Assembly (NCBI RefSeq): GCF_029784165.1
Contig: NC_073695.1
Location: forward strand, 163,636,113-163,700,112
Direction: 5' to 3'
DNA: 64,000 nucleotides
Origin: Wyeomyia smithii
Lineage: Eukaryota; Arthropoda; Insecta; Diptera; Culicidae
The notes below the pieces were generated by a model. It did not search any database and had not been told where the DNA came from. It worked only from the letters and a program-made list of their open reading frames with translations. Positions 1 through 12,392 of this stretch are shown here, one piece after another. A program made the position numbers and the translations under genes. Positions within the stretch are counted from its first letter, which is position 1, and each line of letters begins with the position of its first letter.

Positions 1-125
1 CCGTTACACCACCGCAGAACGTTAAAGACGTAGTTTTAGAATCGAGTTTTGTATCGCTTATCCAATTCTCGCACTTCGTACATTTAGTCAGTAGAGACTA
101 TTATTTATAGCTGGCTATTGTTTCA

Positions 126-250
126 ACACCCTCAGTGGAAGTTGGAATGACTTCTCAGTGTGAGAGATAGAAACGTGCCAGTAAGTTGCCATCTCTACCA
201 GCAGCAACATCGACTTGCGTCACAAACATTTTTACTTCCACTGAGGGTGT
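126..250. repeat. Short foldback sequence with 17-bp inverted ends
   Basis: A perfect 17-bp inverted repeat (ACACCCTCAGTGGAAGT at 126-142, its complement at 234-250) encloses about 90 bp. It is followed by a short direct repeat around GGCAGAGCTGTATGCCA at 264-292. This may be a small MITE or a hairpin within upstream sequence of the R1-type element. No coding gene is recognised in bases 1-400. Confidence 0.55.
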
Positions 251-929
251 ATGCCATATGGCAGAGCTGTATGCCAATGGCAGAGCTGTATGCCACCACG
301 GGTCGGTATTTGGCGATTACCGTAGGCCACGGAAGTGCTAACTGCAAGAACGCAGTCCCGGACCATCAGCGAGAGCTAGCCTAGGTTGTGGTGAGACTCA
401 GGCATTGGGCCGCCGAATTCTCACAAAAGCCACATTATCCGGAAGCAGCTCTGACGGAGCGAATAGTGCCGCTCCCACCACCCAAATGCACTAATTCGCC
501 CATTGGGATTGATGCCAGTAAGTTCCCAATTACGGTAACTGGTCGCAACGCCATATGATGAGAGTCGGATTTCGTTTTCGTACCACGATTCTGGGCTGGC
601 ACCTGCGCCGAGCTCCCTTAGTAAGGTCGTGTGACAACGGCTTGAAACGGCGAGACAACAACCGGTGCAGGGGTCTCCGTCCCGTAAAACCTGGCAGGCC
701 TTCCAGTACGTTCCAAATTCATTGCCCGGTGGGAACCGGGCAGGAGTGGGATCAGATGTCCTTTCCTGACTTGCGCCGGTCGGGGGTGTCATAGTTGCTC
801 ATAAGGCGCTATGGCAGCCGCCCCTAGCCATGGCCTCACTGCTTCGGCATAGACTACCATGGGACCAGATAGGCGACCACTCCAGTATGGATAAGGATAG
901 CGGCTGGAAGGGGGACCCACTTAACAAAA

Positions 930-2345
930 ATGGATTCAACTGAAAATAATCAACAAATGGGCGCAGATGGGTTGAAAAACCCGTTTGCACGAGGAGGCAT
1001 CCAGAGGTCTCCGCCGAGAAAGGCGGAGATGGATGCAGTAAAGGACGCCTGCGAAGACGGCAAAGGCAGTACGCCTACCGGATCGACGCAAGACATCGCA
1101 GTGGCTGGTCCACTGTTGATAAAGGCGGTCGGAAGACAGCGAGACACGCTACCGAAGGTAGTAGCGCTGTCGGAGCAGCTCGATGCCATAATCGAGTTTG
1201 CGAAAAGTCGCACCAACACGACGAAGTACCTGAAGCAGGCTCTCTACATGCTTCGGTCCTCCGTCGATGCTGCGAAGAAGGAGCACGTCGAGCTCAAGGC
1301 AAGAGCGGTGGCTGCAGAGAAGAATGCAACGGAGGTGACCGGAAGGGCGACGAAGTCGGTCCAAACGGACACCTGCATGTTTGCAGCGGTTTGCGCCTCC
1401 GGGTCAGCCGCAAAAAGAGCAAGGCAGTCTCCGGGGGAAGCCCCCGCGAACAGCAAGAAACGGTTGGTTGTGCTAAGCCCGCGAGATTGCACACCAACGG
1501 CCTCCAAGTCCGCCAAAAAGTCTGCCGAAGTGGCAGCTACGGGAAACCCTTGGGTTACCGTGGGAGGAAGCAAGCGCCAAAAAGACAGCAAGCGCAACGA
1601 CGAGAAGGCGACAAATCGTCCAAAAATGGGAAAGAAGGCGCGAAGCAGGGGCGACGCCCTCATACTCAAGACGGATGGGTCCAAGTACTCCGAAGTCTTG
1701 AAGAAAATGAGAGGCGAAACCCAGCTCAAGGATCTGGGAGCGGATGTGCGGACCATCCGTCGTTCTCGCACCGGCGAGATGATCCTTGAGCTCCGTAAGG
1801 ATGCTAAAAACAAGGGCGCTGCCTACAAGACGGTAGCCGAGCAGGTCCTCGGGAAAGATGTGCAAATTCGGGCACTCACCTCAGAGGTGACTCTCCAGCT
1901 CAAAAACCTGGATGAAATCACCGAGAGGTGCGATATTGCACAGGCCCTCAAGGAGAAGTGCGGAGTGTAAGTAGCCACTGAGGTAATTCGCCTCCGAAAG
2001 GGTCCAGCGGGGACCCAGGTGGCCACTTTCCGGCTTGCATCGGCCGATGCAACTCTGGCCCTGAAGACAGCCAAACTTAAGGTTGGCTGGTCAGTATGTC
2101 TTCTGAGCATACTCCAGCACCCGGACGTTTGCTTCAGGTGTTTCGAGGGAGGACACAAGTCCTGGACCTGCAAGGGGCCCGATAGGAGCCAGTTATGTAG
2201 GCGTTGTGGTGGTGCTGGCCATAAAGCTAAAGACTGCGGGGAGCCTCCCAGGTGCTTGGTATGTACTGGAAAACGGGACGCCAAGCACTTTATGGGAGGC
2301 CCACGGTGCCCAGCCGGTAAGGCGGCCACGAAACCACGGGCGTGA
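930..2345 (+). pseudogene. R1-type ORF1 (Gag-like RNA-binding protein), one internal stop
   Basis: The frame runs from ATG 930 to TGA 2343-2345, broken once by an in-frame TAA at 1968-1970. The same frame continues directly past it into clearly related sequence, so this is a single nonsense change rather than two genes. The N-terminal part is charged and rich in Lys, Ala and Ser. The C-terminal part (about 2130-2320) holds three zinc knuckles, with CFRCFEGGHKSWTC, CRRCGGAGHKAKDC and CLVCTGKRDAKH as key blocks, typical of R1-clade ORF1. Such proteins coat the element RNA and escort it to the nucleus. As it stands the first part would be 346 residues and lack the knuckles. Confidence 0.85.
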
Positions 2346-5300
2346 GGGTGACACAATTGAACCTGAACCATTGCTATGCGGCACAGCAGCTGCTATACCA
2401 AGCAGCGTCTGAGTCGCGGTCGGACATCGCAATCGTATCGGACCCCTACTGCATTCCTCCCGGAAACGGTAATTGGGTTGCAGATAAGTCCAGTACGGCG
2501 GCCATATGCACGACCAGCAAGTTCCCGGTTCAGGAGGTTGTGTCAACCTCAAATGAAGGATACGCGGTTGCCAAGGTGGACGGAGTGTTCTACTGCAGTT
2601 GTTATACTCCGCCGCGTTGGTCTATCGAAAGGTTCACCCAGATGGTCGATTTGTTATCTATGGAGCTGACGGGACTAACAACCTTAGTAGTGGCGGGCGA
2701 CTTCAACGCTTGGGCTGTTGAGTGGGGAAGCCGCCGCACGAACCGGAGGGGCCAGATCTTGTTGGAAGCTTTGGCAAAGCTCAACCTAGATCTGGCCAAC
2801 GTTGGAACCAAGTGTACTTTCAGCAGAAATGGTGCGGAGTCGATCATCGACGTGACGTTCTCCAGCCCAGGACTGATCGTGAACTGGAGGGTAGACGATG
2901 GCTACACCTATAGTGACCACCAGTCGGTCTGCTATAGCGTAGTCCAGAACGTGAGGCGGCAGGCGACGGGTAGAGCCAATACTCCGACCGTCCGCGGGTG
3001 GAAGACATCGCATTTCGATGCCGAGGTATTTGCAGAAGCAATGAGAAGAGAGCGCGAGGGGGGCAGTTGGCCCCGCCCGAGTGCTGACCAATTAGTTGCC
3101 ACATTATCGCGGGCGTGCGACGCCACCATGCCTAGGACCCGCCAACCTAGGAATGGTAAGTCACCGGTATACTGGTGGACCGACGCGATAGCGGACCTCC
3201 GTAGCGCGTGCCTCCGTGCAAGACGGATGTTGCAACGTGCACGTACCGATGCACAGAGAGTAGAGCGCCGTGTAGTATTCGGATCTGCAAGATTGGCGCT
3301 TAAAAGTGCGATAAAGGCGAGCAAAAGGGCCTGCTTCGATAGGCTATGCGCGAGTGCCAATACGAATCCGTGGGGCAACGCCTACAGAGTCGTAATGGCG
3401 AAGACCAAAGGCGTGTTGGCGCCTGCAGAGCGATCACCAGCGATGCTGGAGCGTATCATCGAGGGACTCTTTCCACGACACGAGCCATATCCTTGGCCTC
3501 CGGTTGCTGAGTCTCACGTCCGACGTTCCAGTATCTCAGACACAGACCAGGGATGGTCGGCCAACCTGCCGGGCATCCAATCCGTGAGAGACGGCAGCCG
3601 TGCAGAGGTTGTGGAGGAGGTAAGGGTTACGAATGAGGAACTCATCGTGATCGCCAACTCCCTAAAGGTGAGCAAGGCACCGGGACCGGATGGAATCCCG
3701 AACTTGGCCATCAGGACGGCCATGAAAGTGGCCCCCGATCTATTTCGAGCAGTCATGCAGAAGTGCCTGGATGACTGCCTCTTTCCAGACAGGTGGAAGC
3801 GACAGAGATTGGTGCTGTTGCCGAAGGCTGGGAAACCGCCAGGGGACCCATCGGCATACAGACCTATCTGTCTGCTGGACACTACGGGCAAGGTGCTTGA
3901 GAGGATTATCCTCAACAGACTGGTGAAGTACACAGAGGGTGTAAACGGTCTGGCAAGTAACCAGTTCGGCTTCCGGAAAGGTAGATCCACGCTGGATGCT
4001 ATTCTCTCTGTCACCAAGACGGCAGAGGTAGCACTCCAGCGTAAGAGTTGGGGCATTCGCTATTGCGCAATCGTCACGCTTGACGTGAAGAATGCATTCA
4101 ATAGCGCCAGTTGGGACTCCATAGCGCTCGCGCTTAGGAGCATCCACGTACCGGTGTCGTTGTACAAGATTTTGGAAAATTATTTCCAGAATCGGGTACT
4201 AGTTTACAACACGGAGGAGGGTCAGAAGTGCGTCCCAATCACCGCAGGGGTACCGCAAGGTTCCATCCTGGGCCCGGTGTTGTGGAATGTCATGTATGAC
4301 GGGGTGTTGAAACTAAAGTTCCCTGTAGGGGTTGTGATCGTCGGTTTCGCAGACGACATCACGCTAGAGGTCTACGGCGAGTCGATCGAAGAGGTCGAGT
4401 TGACGGCCGCGCACTGCATACGCAAGGTCGAAGACTGGATGCACTCTAGGAAACTGGAGTTAGCGCACCATAAAACGGAGGTTACGGTTGTGAACAACCG
4501 CAAATTAGAGCAACAGGCGGTGGTCAGAGTCGGTGACTGCACCATTACCTCAAGGCGTTCCTTGAAGCTCTTGGGGGTTATGGTTGACGATAAGCTCACA
4601 TTTAAGAGTCACGTCGACTATGCCTGTAAGAGGGCTTCAACGGCCGCTGCAGGACTATCTCGAATGATGTCCAATAGCTCAGCGGTATATGGCAGCAAGC
4701 GTAAACTTCTTGCCAGCGTGGTTTCGTCCATACTTAGGTATGGTGGGCCAGCGTGGTCCAAAGCGTTAGGTACCAACAGTCATCGTCGAAAACTGGAAAG
4801 TACCTACAGGCTCATGTGCCTGAGGGTTGTGAGCGCGTACCGTACAGTGTCATACGACGCAATCTGCGTCCTGTCCGGCATGATGCCTATCAGCATAGCC
4901 ATTAAGGAGGACGTAGAATGCTTCGATCAACGTGACACAGGGGTATACGAGGCACCAGAAGGTCATTCTCGATGATCAGATGGCAGCTGGAATGGTCCAA
5001 TTCCGCAAAGGGTAGATGGACGCATCGACTTATTCCGGACGTACCCGGATGGGTCGGGAGGCGCCATGGAGAAGTTAACTTCCACTTGACACAGATTCTG
5101 TCAGGTCATGGTTGCTTCAGGCAGTATCTACACAGATTCGGGCATGCGGGGTCCCCCATGTGTCCCGAGTGCGCGGATGCGGAAGAAACTGCTGAGCATG
5201 TCTTCTTCGTGTGCCCTCGTTTTGTGCATGCACGGAGCGACATGATGGTAGTGAGCGGGCTAGACACCACTCCGGACAACCTAGTTCGGAGGATGTGTAA

Positions 5301-5403
5301 AGACCCAAACATTTGGAGGGCGGTTTGTACAGCCGCCTCTCAAATAGTTTTAGAATTGCAAAACAGGCGACAGGTTGACCCCCGACACGCCAGTGTTAGC
5401 TAA
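2342..5403 (+). pseudogene. R1-type ORF2 (endonuclease and reverse transcriptase), frameshifted near the end
   Basis: An 877-residue open frame contains an APE-type endonuclease (AGDFNAW near residue 118, SDHQS near 195) and a reverse transcriptase (PGPDGIP, YRPICLLD, QFGFRKGRST, PQGSILGP, GFADDI near residue 670). It stops at TGA 4973-4975. The missing C-terminus, with a CCHC domain (CPECADAEETAEHVFFVC), continues in another frame to 5403. Reading both frames places a one-base loss around 4937-4941. ORF2 has no ATG at its beginning: it opens after a TAA at 2318, and the first plausible start is a GTG overlapping the ORF1 stop (GTGA, 2342-2345). In related elements this junction is usually ATGA, so the start may also have mutated. 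Confidence 0.87.
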
Positions 5404-5659
5404 CGGCCAGTCTCCAGGTTAGTTAGCTAAGTTAGCAAAGAGATCTATAGAACCAAGAGGGTGCACAGAGCACAAAAGCCGCTCCCCGAAGCAATACCTA
5501 GCGGTGGTCCCGGGGAGTGGAGTATTAAGGGCTGGAGACTGGAGGGGTTTTAGTGGGTCCGGTCACTGATTCAAACCAACCCCACACTCCCTGAGGTTGG
5601 TCACCTCAGGGGTTTGGATGCAAATTTCCCCTCCACCTGAAACAAAAAAAAAAAAAATA

Positions 5660-6227
<568 letters not shown>

Positions 6228-6228
6228 C

Positions 6229-6261
6229 ATTCGTTGTTTTGCTTTCGTCTCGATTAGACGC
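6229..6261 (+). promoter_or_regulatory. Initiator plus downstream promoter element of I-type copy A
   Basis: The element starts with TCATTC, matching the arthropod initiator, with the A at 6229. AGACGC at 6256-6261 occupies +28 to +33 and fits the downstream promoter element consensus at every position. This architecture would let RNA polymerase II begin at the first base of the element without upstream sequence, as is known for jockey- and I-type elements. Transcription itself is inferred. Confidence 0.6.
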
Positions 6262-6667
6262 AAATTGTTTATCTCCGTTTGAGTTCGCAAAATAACAATA
6301 CACGAGTTATCGTACGGGTGTTTTTTGTCGATTAGTTCTTGTGCTGCGCGATAACAATAGCCTGTTATATATCGGCAGAAACATCTGCACACTGGTAGGG
6401 GCAGGCTACCCCGCCAGTGATTCGATACGCAGCTGATATATCAGCAAGAGTAATTCTCCCGCACCGCTGTTACCCCGCTAGCAGCACGGACCATCATACG
6501 ATCGAGCGAGTGGAAGTCAACTACAAGTGGCATCTACAAGGTCGCGTGTAGGACACGGCCACTGCGTCTCAACACGAAGCTGGATCGTCATTGTTTGTTC
6601 TGCGGAGACGCTCGATTAATTCTACTATCAGCCGTGAGGTCGTGACTTAGACGTTCGGTGACGTATT

Positions 6668-6731
6668 ACCTTTAGAATTTTTACTATTATTATCAATATT
6701 ATTACTATGTTATAATATTATTATTAGTATA

Positions 6732-6814
<83 letters not shown>

Positions 6815-6836
6815 TGTTATTAGTATTAGTATTATT
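6668..6836. repeat. (TTA)n microsatellite in the 5' UTR of copy A
   Basis: This is an imperfect TTA/ATT repeat. Copy B carries a corresponding but different-length tract at 25886-26042, so it is part of the element and has changed length between copies. A run of 14 C follows near 6908. Confidence 0.9.
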
Positions 6837-6972
6837 GGCTTTTTTTTTTTATTTTGATCCATTGTAGTTTGAGAAATTGTTTTTAAAATTTAATAGCAAC
6901 TACTTGACCCCCCCCCCCCCCACATTCGAATATTTATCGTTTGTGTGCGGTAGAGCGTAACGCTCCCGCAAA

Positions 6973-8352
6973 ATGGACGACATGCAGGTGCAACTATTCC
7001 TGGATGTGGAAACAACTGGGGAAGAGATTGAGATCTCCCCCATCAATTCCCCTCTACCTTCCCCGCTACCTAGCCCCGTACCAAGGGTACCGGCAACACG
7101 GGTGAAAGCTTACCCAGATGCTTCGAAAGGTCCGTTCGTAGTTTACTTCAGGCCCATAAAGAAGCCTCTAAATATAATTCAAATCGGCAAGGACCTGGCA
7201 AAACAGTTTTCGGACGTAACCGAAATTACAAAGGTTAGACCGAACAAACTGCGAGTTGTTGTGAGTAGCTTGAAGCAAGCAAACGCAATTGCTAGCTACG
7301 AGCTCTTCACGAGAGAGTACCGCGTGTACATCCCTGCCAAGGACGTGGAGATCGACGGTGTGGTTACCGAAGGAAGCCTCACGGTCGATGACATTTTGTG
7401 TCACGGGGTTGGCTGCTTCAAGAACCCCCTGATTCAAGATGTAAAGATACTGGATGTCAAGCGATTGCATTCAGTATCCATCGAAGAAGGGAAGAAGAAA
7501 TTCTTCCCTTCGGATTCCTTCCGTGTAACATTCGCCGGATCCGCACTGCCGAACTACATCTCTTTGGACAGGGTTCGTCTGCCTGTACGCCTGTTCGTAC
7601 CGCGGGTCATGCATTGCCAAAACTGCAAGCAGTTAGGTCATACAGCCACCTACTGCTGCAACAAGGCACGCTGCAGCAAGTGCGGAGGCAATCATGCTGA
7701 GACCGCTTGCAGTGAGGATACTGAAAAGTGTCTTTACTGCGAGGGAACTCGGCATGACCTTTCGGCGTGTCCCGCGTACAAACAGCGCGAGGAAAAATTA
7801 AAGCGTTCCCTCAAGGAACGATCAAAGCGCTCTTTCGCAGAAATGCTGAAGAGTGCTGAGCCACCCTCGACAGGAAACATCTTTTCCTTTTTGCCAACCG
7901 ATGAGGGTACATCTGACGATCCCGTCGAAGGGTGTTCTTATGCCATGCCAGAAGGATCTAGGAAGAGGAGAATGATCAACTCTCCTAATCTTTCTCGCAA
8001 AGGTCGCAAGATAACCCCTAGCGGAATGACCAATAAGCCAACACAAAAAGGAAGCGGTGAAGAAAAACCGAAGCAAGTACCTCCCGGTTTTAATTTTAAA
8101 TCAAACCAGGAGTACCCACCGCTTCCTGGGGCACCAAAAACCCCTCGTGCACCCATTTCTCGATCAGAAGATAAAAAAGAAACAGGGTTCATAAAATTTT
8201 CTGATATTGTGGACTGGATATTTAAAACATTCAACATACCAGATCCCCTACAAAATATTCTTCTTGCCCTTCTTCCTACAGTGAAAACCTTTTTGATGCA
8301 ACTAGCAGCAACTTGGCCCCTCATTTCAGCTATCATATCTTTCGATGACTAA
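6973..8352 (+). CDS. I-type ORF1, Gag-like nucleic-acid-binding protein (copy A)
   Basis: This is an intact 459-codon frame from ATG 6973. The N-terminus is Pro/Ser-rich (repeats of SPLP). A basic middle region precedes three zinc knuckles at about residues 213-275 (CQNCKQLGHTATYC, CSKCGGNHAETAC, CLYCEGTRHDLSAC). A Lys/Arg-rich stretch and a hydrophobic C-terminus (about 425-456) follow. It differs from the copy B protein at five residues by direct comparison. I-element ORF1 proteins bind element RNA and multimerise into ribonucleoprotein particles. The protein could still be made, but the ORF2 in this copy is dead. Confidence 0.9.
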   Translation: MDDMQVQLFLDVETTGEEIEISPINSPLPSPLPSPVPRVPATRVKAYPDASKGPFVVYFRPIKKPLNIIQIGKDLAKQFSDVTEITKVRPNKLRVVVSSLKQANAIASYELFTREYRVYIPAKDVEIDGVVTEGSLTVDDILCHGVGCFKNPLIQDVKILDVKRLHSVSIEEGKKKFFPSDSFRVTFAGSALPNYISLDRVRLPVRLFVPRVMHCQNCKQLGHTATYCCNKARCSKCGGNHAETACSEDTEKCLYCEGTRHDLSACPAYKQREEKLKRSLKERSKRSFAEMLKSAEPPSTGNIFSFLPTDEGTSDDPVEGCSYAMPEGSRKRRMINSPNLSRKGRKITPSGMTNKPTQKGSGEEKPKQVPPGFNFKSNQEYPPLPGAPKTPRAPISRSEDKKETGFIKFSDIVDWIFKTFNIPDPLQNILLALLPTVKTFLMQLAATWPLISAIISFDD

Positions 8353-11300
8353 GAGGTTAGGAATTTTATCACTGTATTACAGTGGAATTGCAGAAGTATC
8401 ATCCCCAAATTCGATCTATTTTCTCATTTAATAAATACATACAATTGTGACGCATTTGCGCTCTGTGAAACCTTTCTCAATTCAAACGATCAACTCAATT
8501 TCCACGATTTTAACATTATTCGTCGAGATCGAGACTCACACGGTGGAGGGGTACTTTTAGGGATTAAAAAGTGCTATTCCTTCTTCCGAATCGACCTCCC
8601 CTCGATCTCGAATATTGAAGTCGTTGCCATTCAAACGAATATGAATGGAAAAGACCTATGCCTTGTTTCGTTATATATGCCTCCATCCGCGCGGATTGAA
8701 CAGAAGCATCTCACTGATATAGCAGAGTTGCTTCCCGCGCCTTTTTTGATATTGGGAGATTTTAATTCTCACTGTTCGCTATGGGGGTCGCTGTACGACG
8801 ACAACCGATCTTCTTTAATCTGTAACTTGATCGACGACTTCAATTTGACAGTTTTGAATACTGGGGAAGCGACACGTGTACCTAATCCTCCAGCACGTGA
8901 AAGCGTGCTTGACCTATCCCTTTGCTCGACATCACTAGCGTTAGATTGCCGGTGGAAAGTAATCAACGATCCCCACGGTAGTGATCATCTTCCAATCGTT
9001 ATATCAATTGCTAATGGTTCAACTCCCCCGAACCCAATCAATATTTCCTACGACCTTACACGTAATATTGATTGGAAGTGTTATGAGTCTATTATAGCGC
9101 AATCTATCGAGACTCACGAGGAACTTCCTCCGGAGGAAGAATACGCGTTCTTAGCTGGCTTGATAATCGACGCCGCGACTCAAGCTCAGACGAAACCGAT
9201 ACCCGGGGTAACGATTAGACAGCGCCCTCCCAACAAATGGTGGGACAAAGAGTGCTCTGAGCTGTGCGCGCGAAGGTCCGCGGCGTATAAGGACTACCGG
9301 GAGTACGGCACTGTCAACCTGCTTCGAAAGTACGAGGCACTGGGCAGGCAGATGAAGAGCTTAGTAAAGGCGAAAAAACGCGGGTACTGGCGGCGGTTCG
9401 TAAACGCGTTGTCCAGGGAAACAGCGATGAGCACTCTTTGGGATACCGCCAGGCGCATGCGGAACCGTGACGTTTCGAATGAAAGCGAGGAGTATTCAGA
9501 CCGCTGGATACTCGATTTTGCCAAAAAGGTCTGTCCAGACTCTGTACCGAAACAGAAAACCTTTCGCGACGCGTTATTAGTAACTACGGAAGAGCCTCCA
9601 TTTTCGATGTTGGAATTTTCAATGGCTCTCCTGTCGTGCAACAATAAGGCTCCAGGGTTAGATAGAATAAAATTCAACCTGTTGAAGAATCTACCCGACC
9701 CTGCAAAAAGACGCTTGTTGAATTTGTTCAACAAGTTTCTTGAGCTAAATATTGTTCCGCATGACTAGAGGGAGGTAAAAGTCATTGCTATTCGGAAACC
9801 CGGGAAACCTGCCTCTGATCACAATTCATATAGGCCGATTGTGATGCTCTCTTGCCTCCGGAAATTAGTGGAGAAAATGATCCTCTTACGGTTAGACAAA
9901 TGGGTCGAAACAAACGGGTTACTTTCAGATACTCAATTTGGCTTTCGCCGGGGCAAAGGGACGAACGATTGCCTAGCGTTGCTTTCTACTGAAATTCAAC
10001 TAGCCTTTGCTCGAAAAGAGCAAATGGCTTCTGCGTTCATGGATATTAAGGGGGCTTTTGACTCTGTCTCTGTAGAAGTTTTAAGCGCGAAACTTCATTC
10101 GCAGGGACTTTCACCAAATTTGAATAACTTTTTGCTCAATTTGTTGTCAGAAAAGCATATGTATTTCTCACATGGCGATTCGACAACTTCCCGAATTAGT
10201 TACATGGGCCTCCCCCAGGGCTCATGTTTAAGTCCTCTCTTATATAATTTTTACGTCAATGACATCGATGAATGTCTTGCAAATTCATGCACGCTAAGGC
10301 AACTTGCAGACGATAGCGTTGTATCCATTACTGGTGGCAAGGCTAGCGATCTGCAAGGACCATTGCAAGATACCTTAGACAATTTGTCTGAATGGGCTCT
10401 TAAGCTGGGTATCGAATTCTCTCCGGAGAAAACTGAGCTGGTCGTTTTTTCTAGGAAGCATAACCCAGCTCAGCTGCAGCTCCTACTAACGGGTAAAACG
10501 ATCTCTCAGGTTTTAGTCGCTAAATATCTCGGGGTCTGGTTCGACTCCAAATGCACCTGGGCTTGTCATATTAGGTATCTGACACAAAAATGCCAACAGA
10601 GGATTAATTTTCTTCGTACGATTACCGGAACTTGGTGGGGTGCTCACCCAGGAGACCTTCTAAGGTTATACCAAACAACGATATTGTCAGTTCTTGAGTA
10701 CGGCTGTTTCTGCTTTCGCTCCGCCGCGAACACGCACATTATAAAATTAGAGAGAATACAATATCGTTGTTTGCGTATTGCCTTGGGTTGCATGCAGTCG
10801 ACCCATACGATGAGTCTTGAAGTGTCAGCGGGTATTCTTCCGTTGAAACATCGTTTTTGGAATCTCTCTTACCGGTTGCTAATTCGATGCACAGTTATGA
10901 ACCCATTAGTAATTAAAAATTTCGAGAGGTTGGTCGACCTTCAATCTCAATCCAGATTTATGACTTTATATTTTGACTATATGGCTCAAGATATTAATCC
11001 TTCTTCATACGATTCCTCCAATGTCGCACTTTTAGCTACTTCTAATAATGCTATATTCTTCGACACCACCATGAAACAAGACATTTCTGGTATCCCGGAT
11101 CAATTGCGACCCCAAGAGATCCCTAAGATTTTTTCCAATAAGTTTAAACATGTTAGCTATGATAAAAGGTTTTTCACTGACGGATCTAATCTAGATGAGT
11201 CCACTGGCTTCGGTGTTTTCCACGAAAATTTTACCGCCTCCTACAAACTCGATGCTCCTGCTTCCGTGTACGTCGCAGAACTTGCTGCTATTCAGTACTC

Positions 11301-12018
11301 TCTTAGAATCATCGAAACCCTACCCATAGACCACTACTTCATCTTCACAGATAGTTTCAGTGCCATTGAGGCTCTGCGATCAATGAAGCCTGTGAAGCAC
11401 ACCCCGTATTTCCTGGGGAAAATACGGCGGTTTTTAAGTGCTTTAACAGATAAAAATTACCGGGTTACCTTAGCGTGGGTCCCTTCTCATTGCTTAATTC
11501 CGGGTAACGAAAAGGCTGACTCTTTAGCTAAGGTGGGTGCTATTGACGGCGATATTTATGAAAGACCAATTGCTTATGATGAATTTTATAGCATTTTGCG
11601 TCAGAGAACACTCAACAGTTGGCAATCATCATGGAACTCAGATGAACTGGGACGGTGGCTACATTCCATTTTTCCTAAGGTATCGACGAAAGCATGGTTC
11701 AAGGGGTTGGATGTAGGTCGGGACTTCATTCGCGTGATGTCCAGACTTATGTCCAATCACTATACGTTAAACACGCATCTCTTTCGTATAGGGCTTTTAG
11801 ACAGTAATCACTGCGTTTGTGGCGATGGCTACCATGACATCGAGCATGTTGTTTGGTCGTGTACCGAATACTGTGGTGTTAGGTCTGAGCTTATAGATTC
11901 CCTTCGGGCCCGAGGAAAACAACCGAACGTACCCGTTAGAGACATTCTGGGAAGCGGTGATCTCCAGTACATGATACAGCTATACGTGTTCATAAAACAC
12001 GCTGGTATTAAAATATGA
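8345..12018 (+). pseudogene. I-type ORF2 (endonuclease, reverse transcriptase, RNase H), copy A, broken
   Basis: It is collinear with the intact 1227-codon ORF2 of copy B. Two defects are visible. First, ten bases present in copy B right after the ORF1 stop are missing here, so the ATG at 8345 is out of frame with the body. Second, a TAG at 9766-9768 replaces the TGG of copy B, splitting the frame between the endonuclease and reverse transcriptase. The rest stays in one frame (8641-9768 and 9769-12018). Visible motifs: LGDFNSH (endonuclease), LPQGSCLSP and LADDS (RT), TDGS, AELAA and WVPSHC (RNase H), and a C-terminal Cys/His cluster. Confidence 0.9.
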
Positions 12019-12392
12019 AACTCTTCTATCTATTTGTTAGATTACCATTCCCGCTACACGCTGAAAGAAGATGATACACTAAGCTGGAGACACTCAAACG
12101 AAGACTCGGCATCTTTATGTTCACGCAGACACCTCAGTCCAAACTGCTCAAATAGAACATCACTGCTTAGCCATGTACAAATAAATAAATCGTATAACTC
12201 AATATAGTTAAAATCAAAATTGTAACTCCCCTCCTCTCACCTTAAATCCCCACTAGCTCGTAGTCGGCCGCGAGAATAAAGAAAAGGCCTCCCTCTTTTC
12301 CCTGCTAATTTAGAATTTAAAAAAAATTTACTTGGCTCAGTTAAACATAATTTGTATCGTGCCGTGTCGAATAAACTATTTAAAAAAAAAAA
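12019..12392 (+). other. 3' UTR and poly(A) tail of I-type copy A
   Basis: This is non-coding sequence collinear with 31232-31607 of copy B. It ends GTGCCGTGTC, then AATAAACTATTT and about 12 A. The AATAAA may serve as polyadenylation signal. Confidence 0.8.

Larger units (their letters stand above)
400..5654 (+). mobile_element. R1-clade non-LTR retrotransposon, near full length, inactivated
   Basis: The element has two overlapping reading frames (ORF1 930-2345 and ORF2 2342-5403), about 500 bp of likely 5' UTR and about 240 bp of 3' UTR ending in poly(A) at 5642-5655. The order is three CCHC knuckles, apurinic-type endonuclease, reverse transcriptase, then a C-terminal CCHC without RNase H, which is the R1-clade plan. 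The 5' boundary is uncertain; I saw no clear target duplication. It is GC-richer than its surroundings, so its edges are visible by composition. Many R1-clade elements are site-specific, and this one lies directly against a (TA)n tract. Confidence 0.85.
6228..12392 (+). mobile_element. I-clade non-LTR retrotransposon, copy A (full length, ORF2 broken)
   Basis: The ends match copy B (25432-31607): both begin CATTCGTTGTTTTGC and end with GTGCCGTGTC, AATAAACTATTT and poly(A). Order: a 745-bp 5' UTR with (TTA)n and poly(C) tracts, ORF1 6973-8352, ORF2 remnant 8345-12018, then a 3' UTR. ORF2 carries endonuclease, reverse transcriptase and RNase H, the I-clade plan. Relative to copy B it has lost ten bases just after the ORF1 stop and gained a stop at 9766. 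No matching target duplication is visible. Its 3' tail abuts the truncated 3' UTR of an opposite-strand relative (12397-14420). Confidence 0.92.

Noticed and set aside
421..792. A 123-residue minus-strand frame opposite the presumed R1 5' UTR
   Set aside because: It matches no known domain and lies in the GC-rich untranslated part of the element, where long chance frames are common.
8641..9768. An independent 375-residue endonuclease gene
   Set aside because: It is the N-terminal half of the I-type ORF2 of copy A, cut short by a TAG where copy B has TGG.
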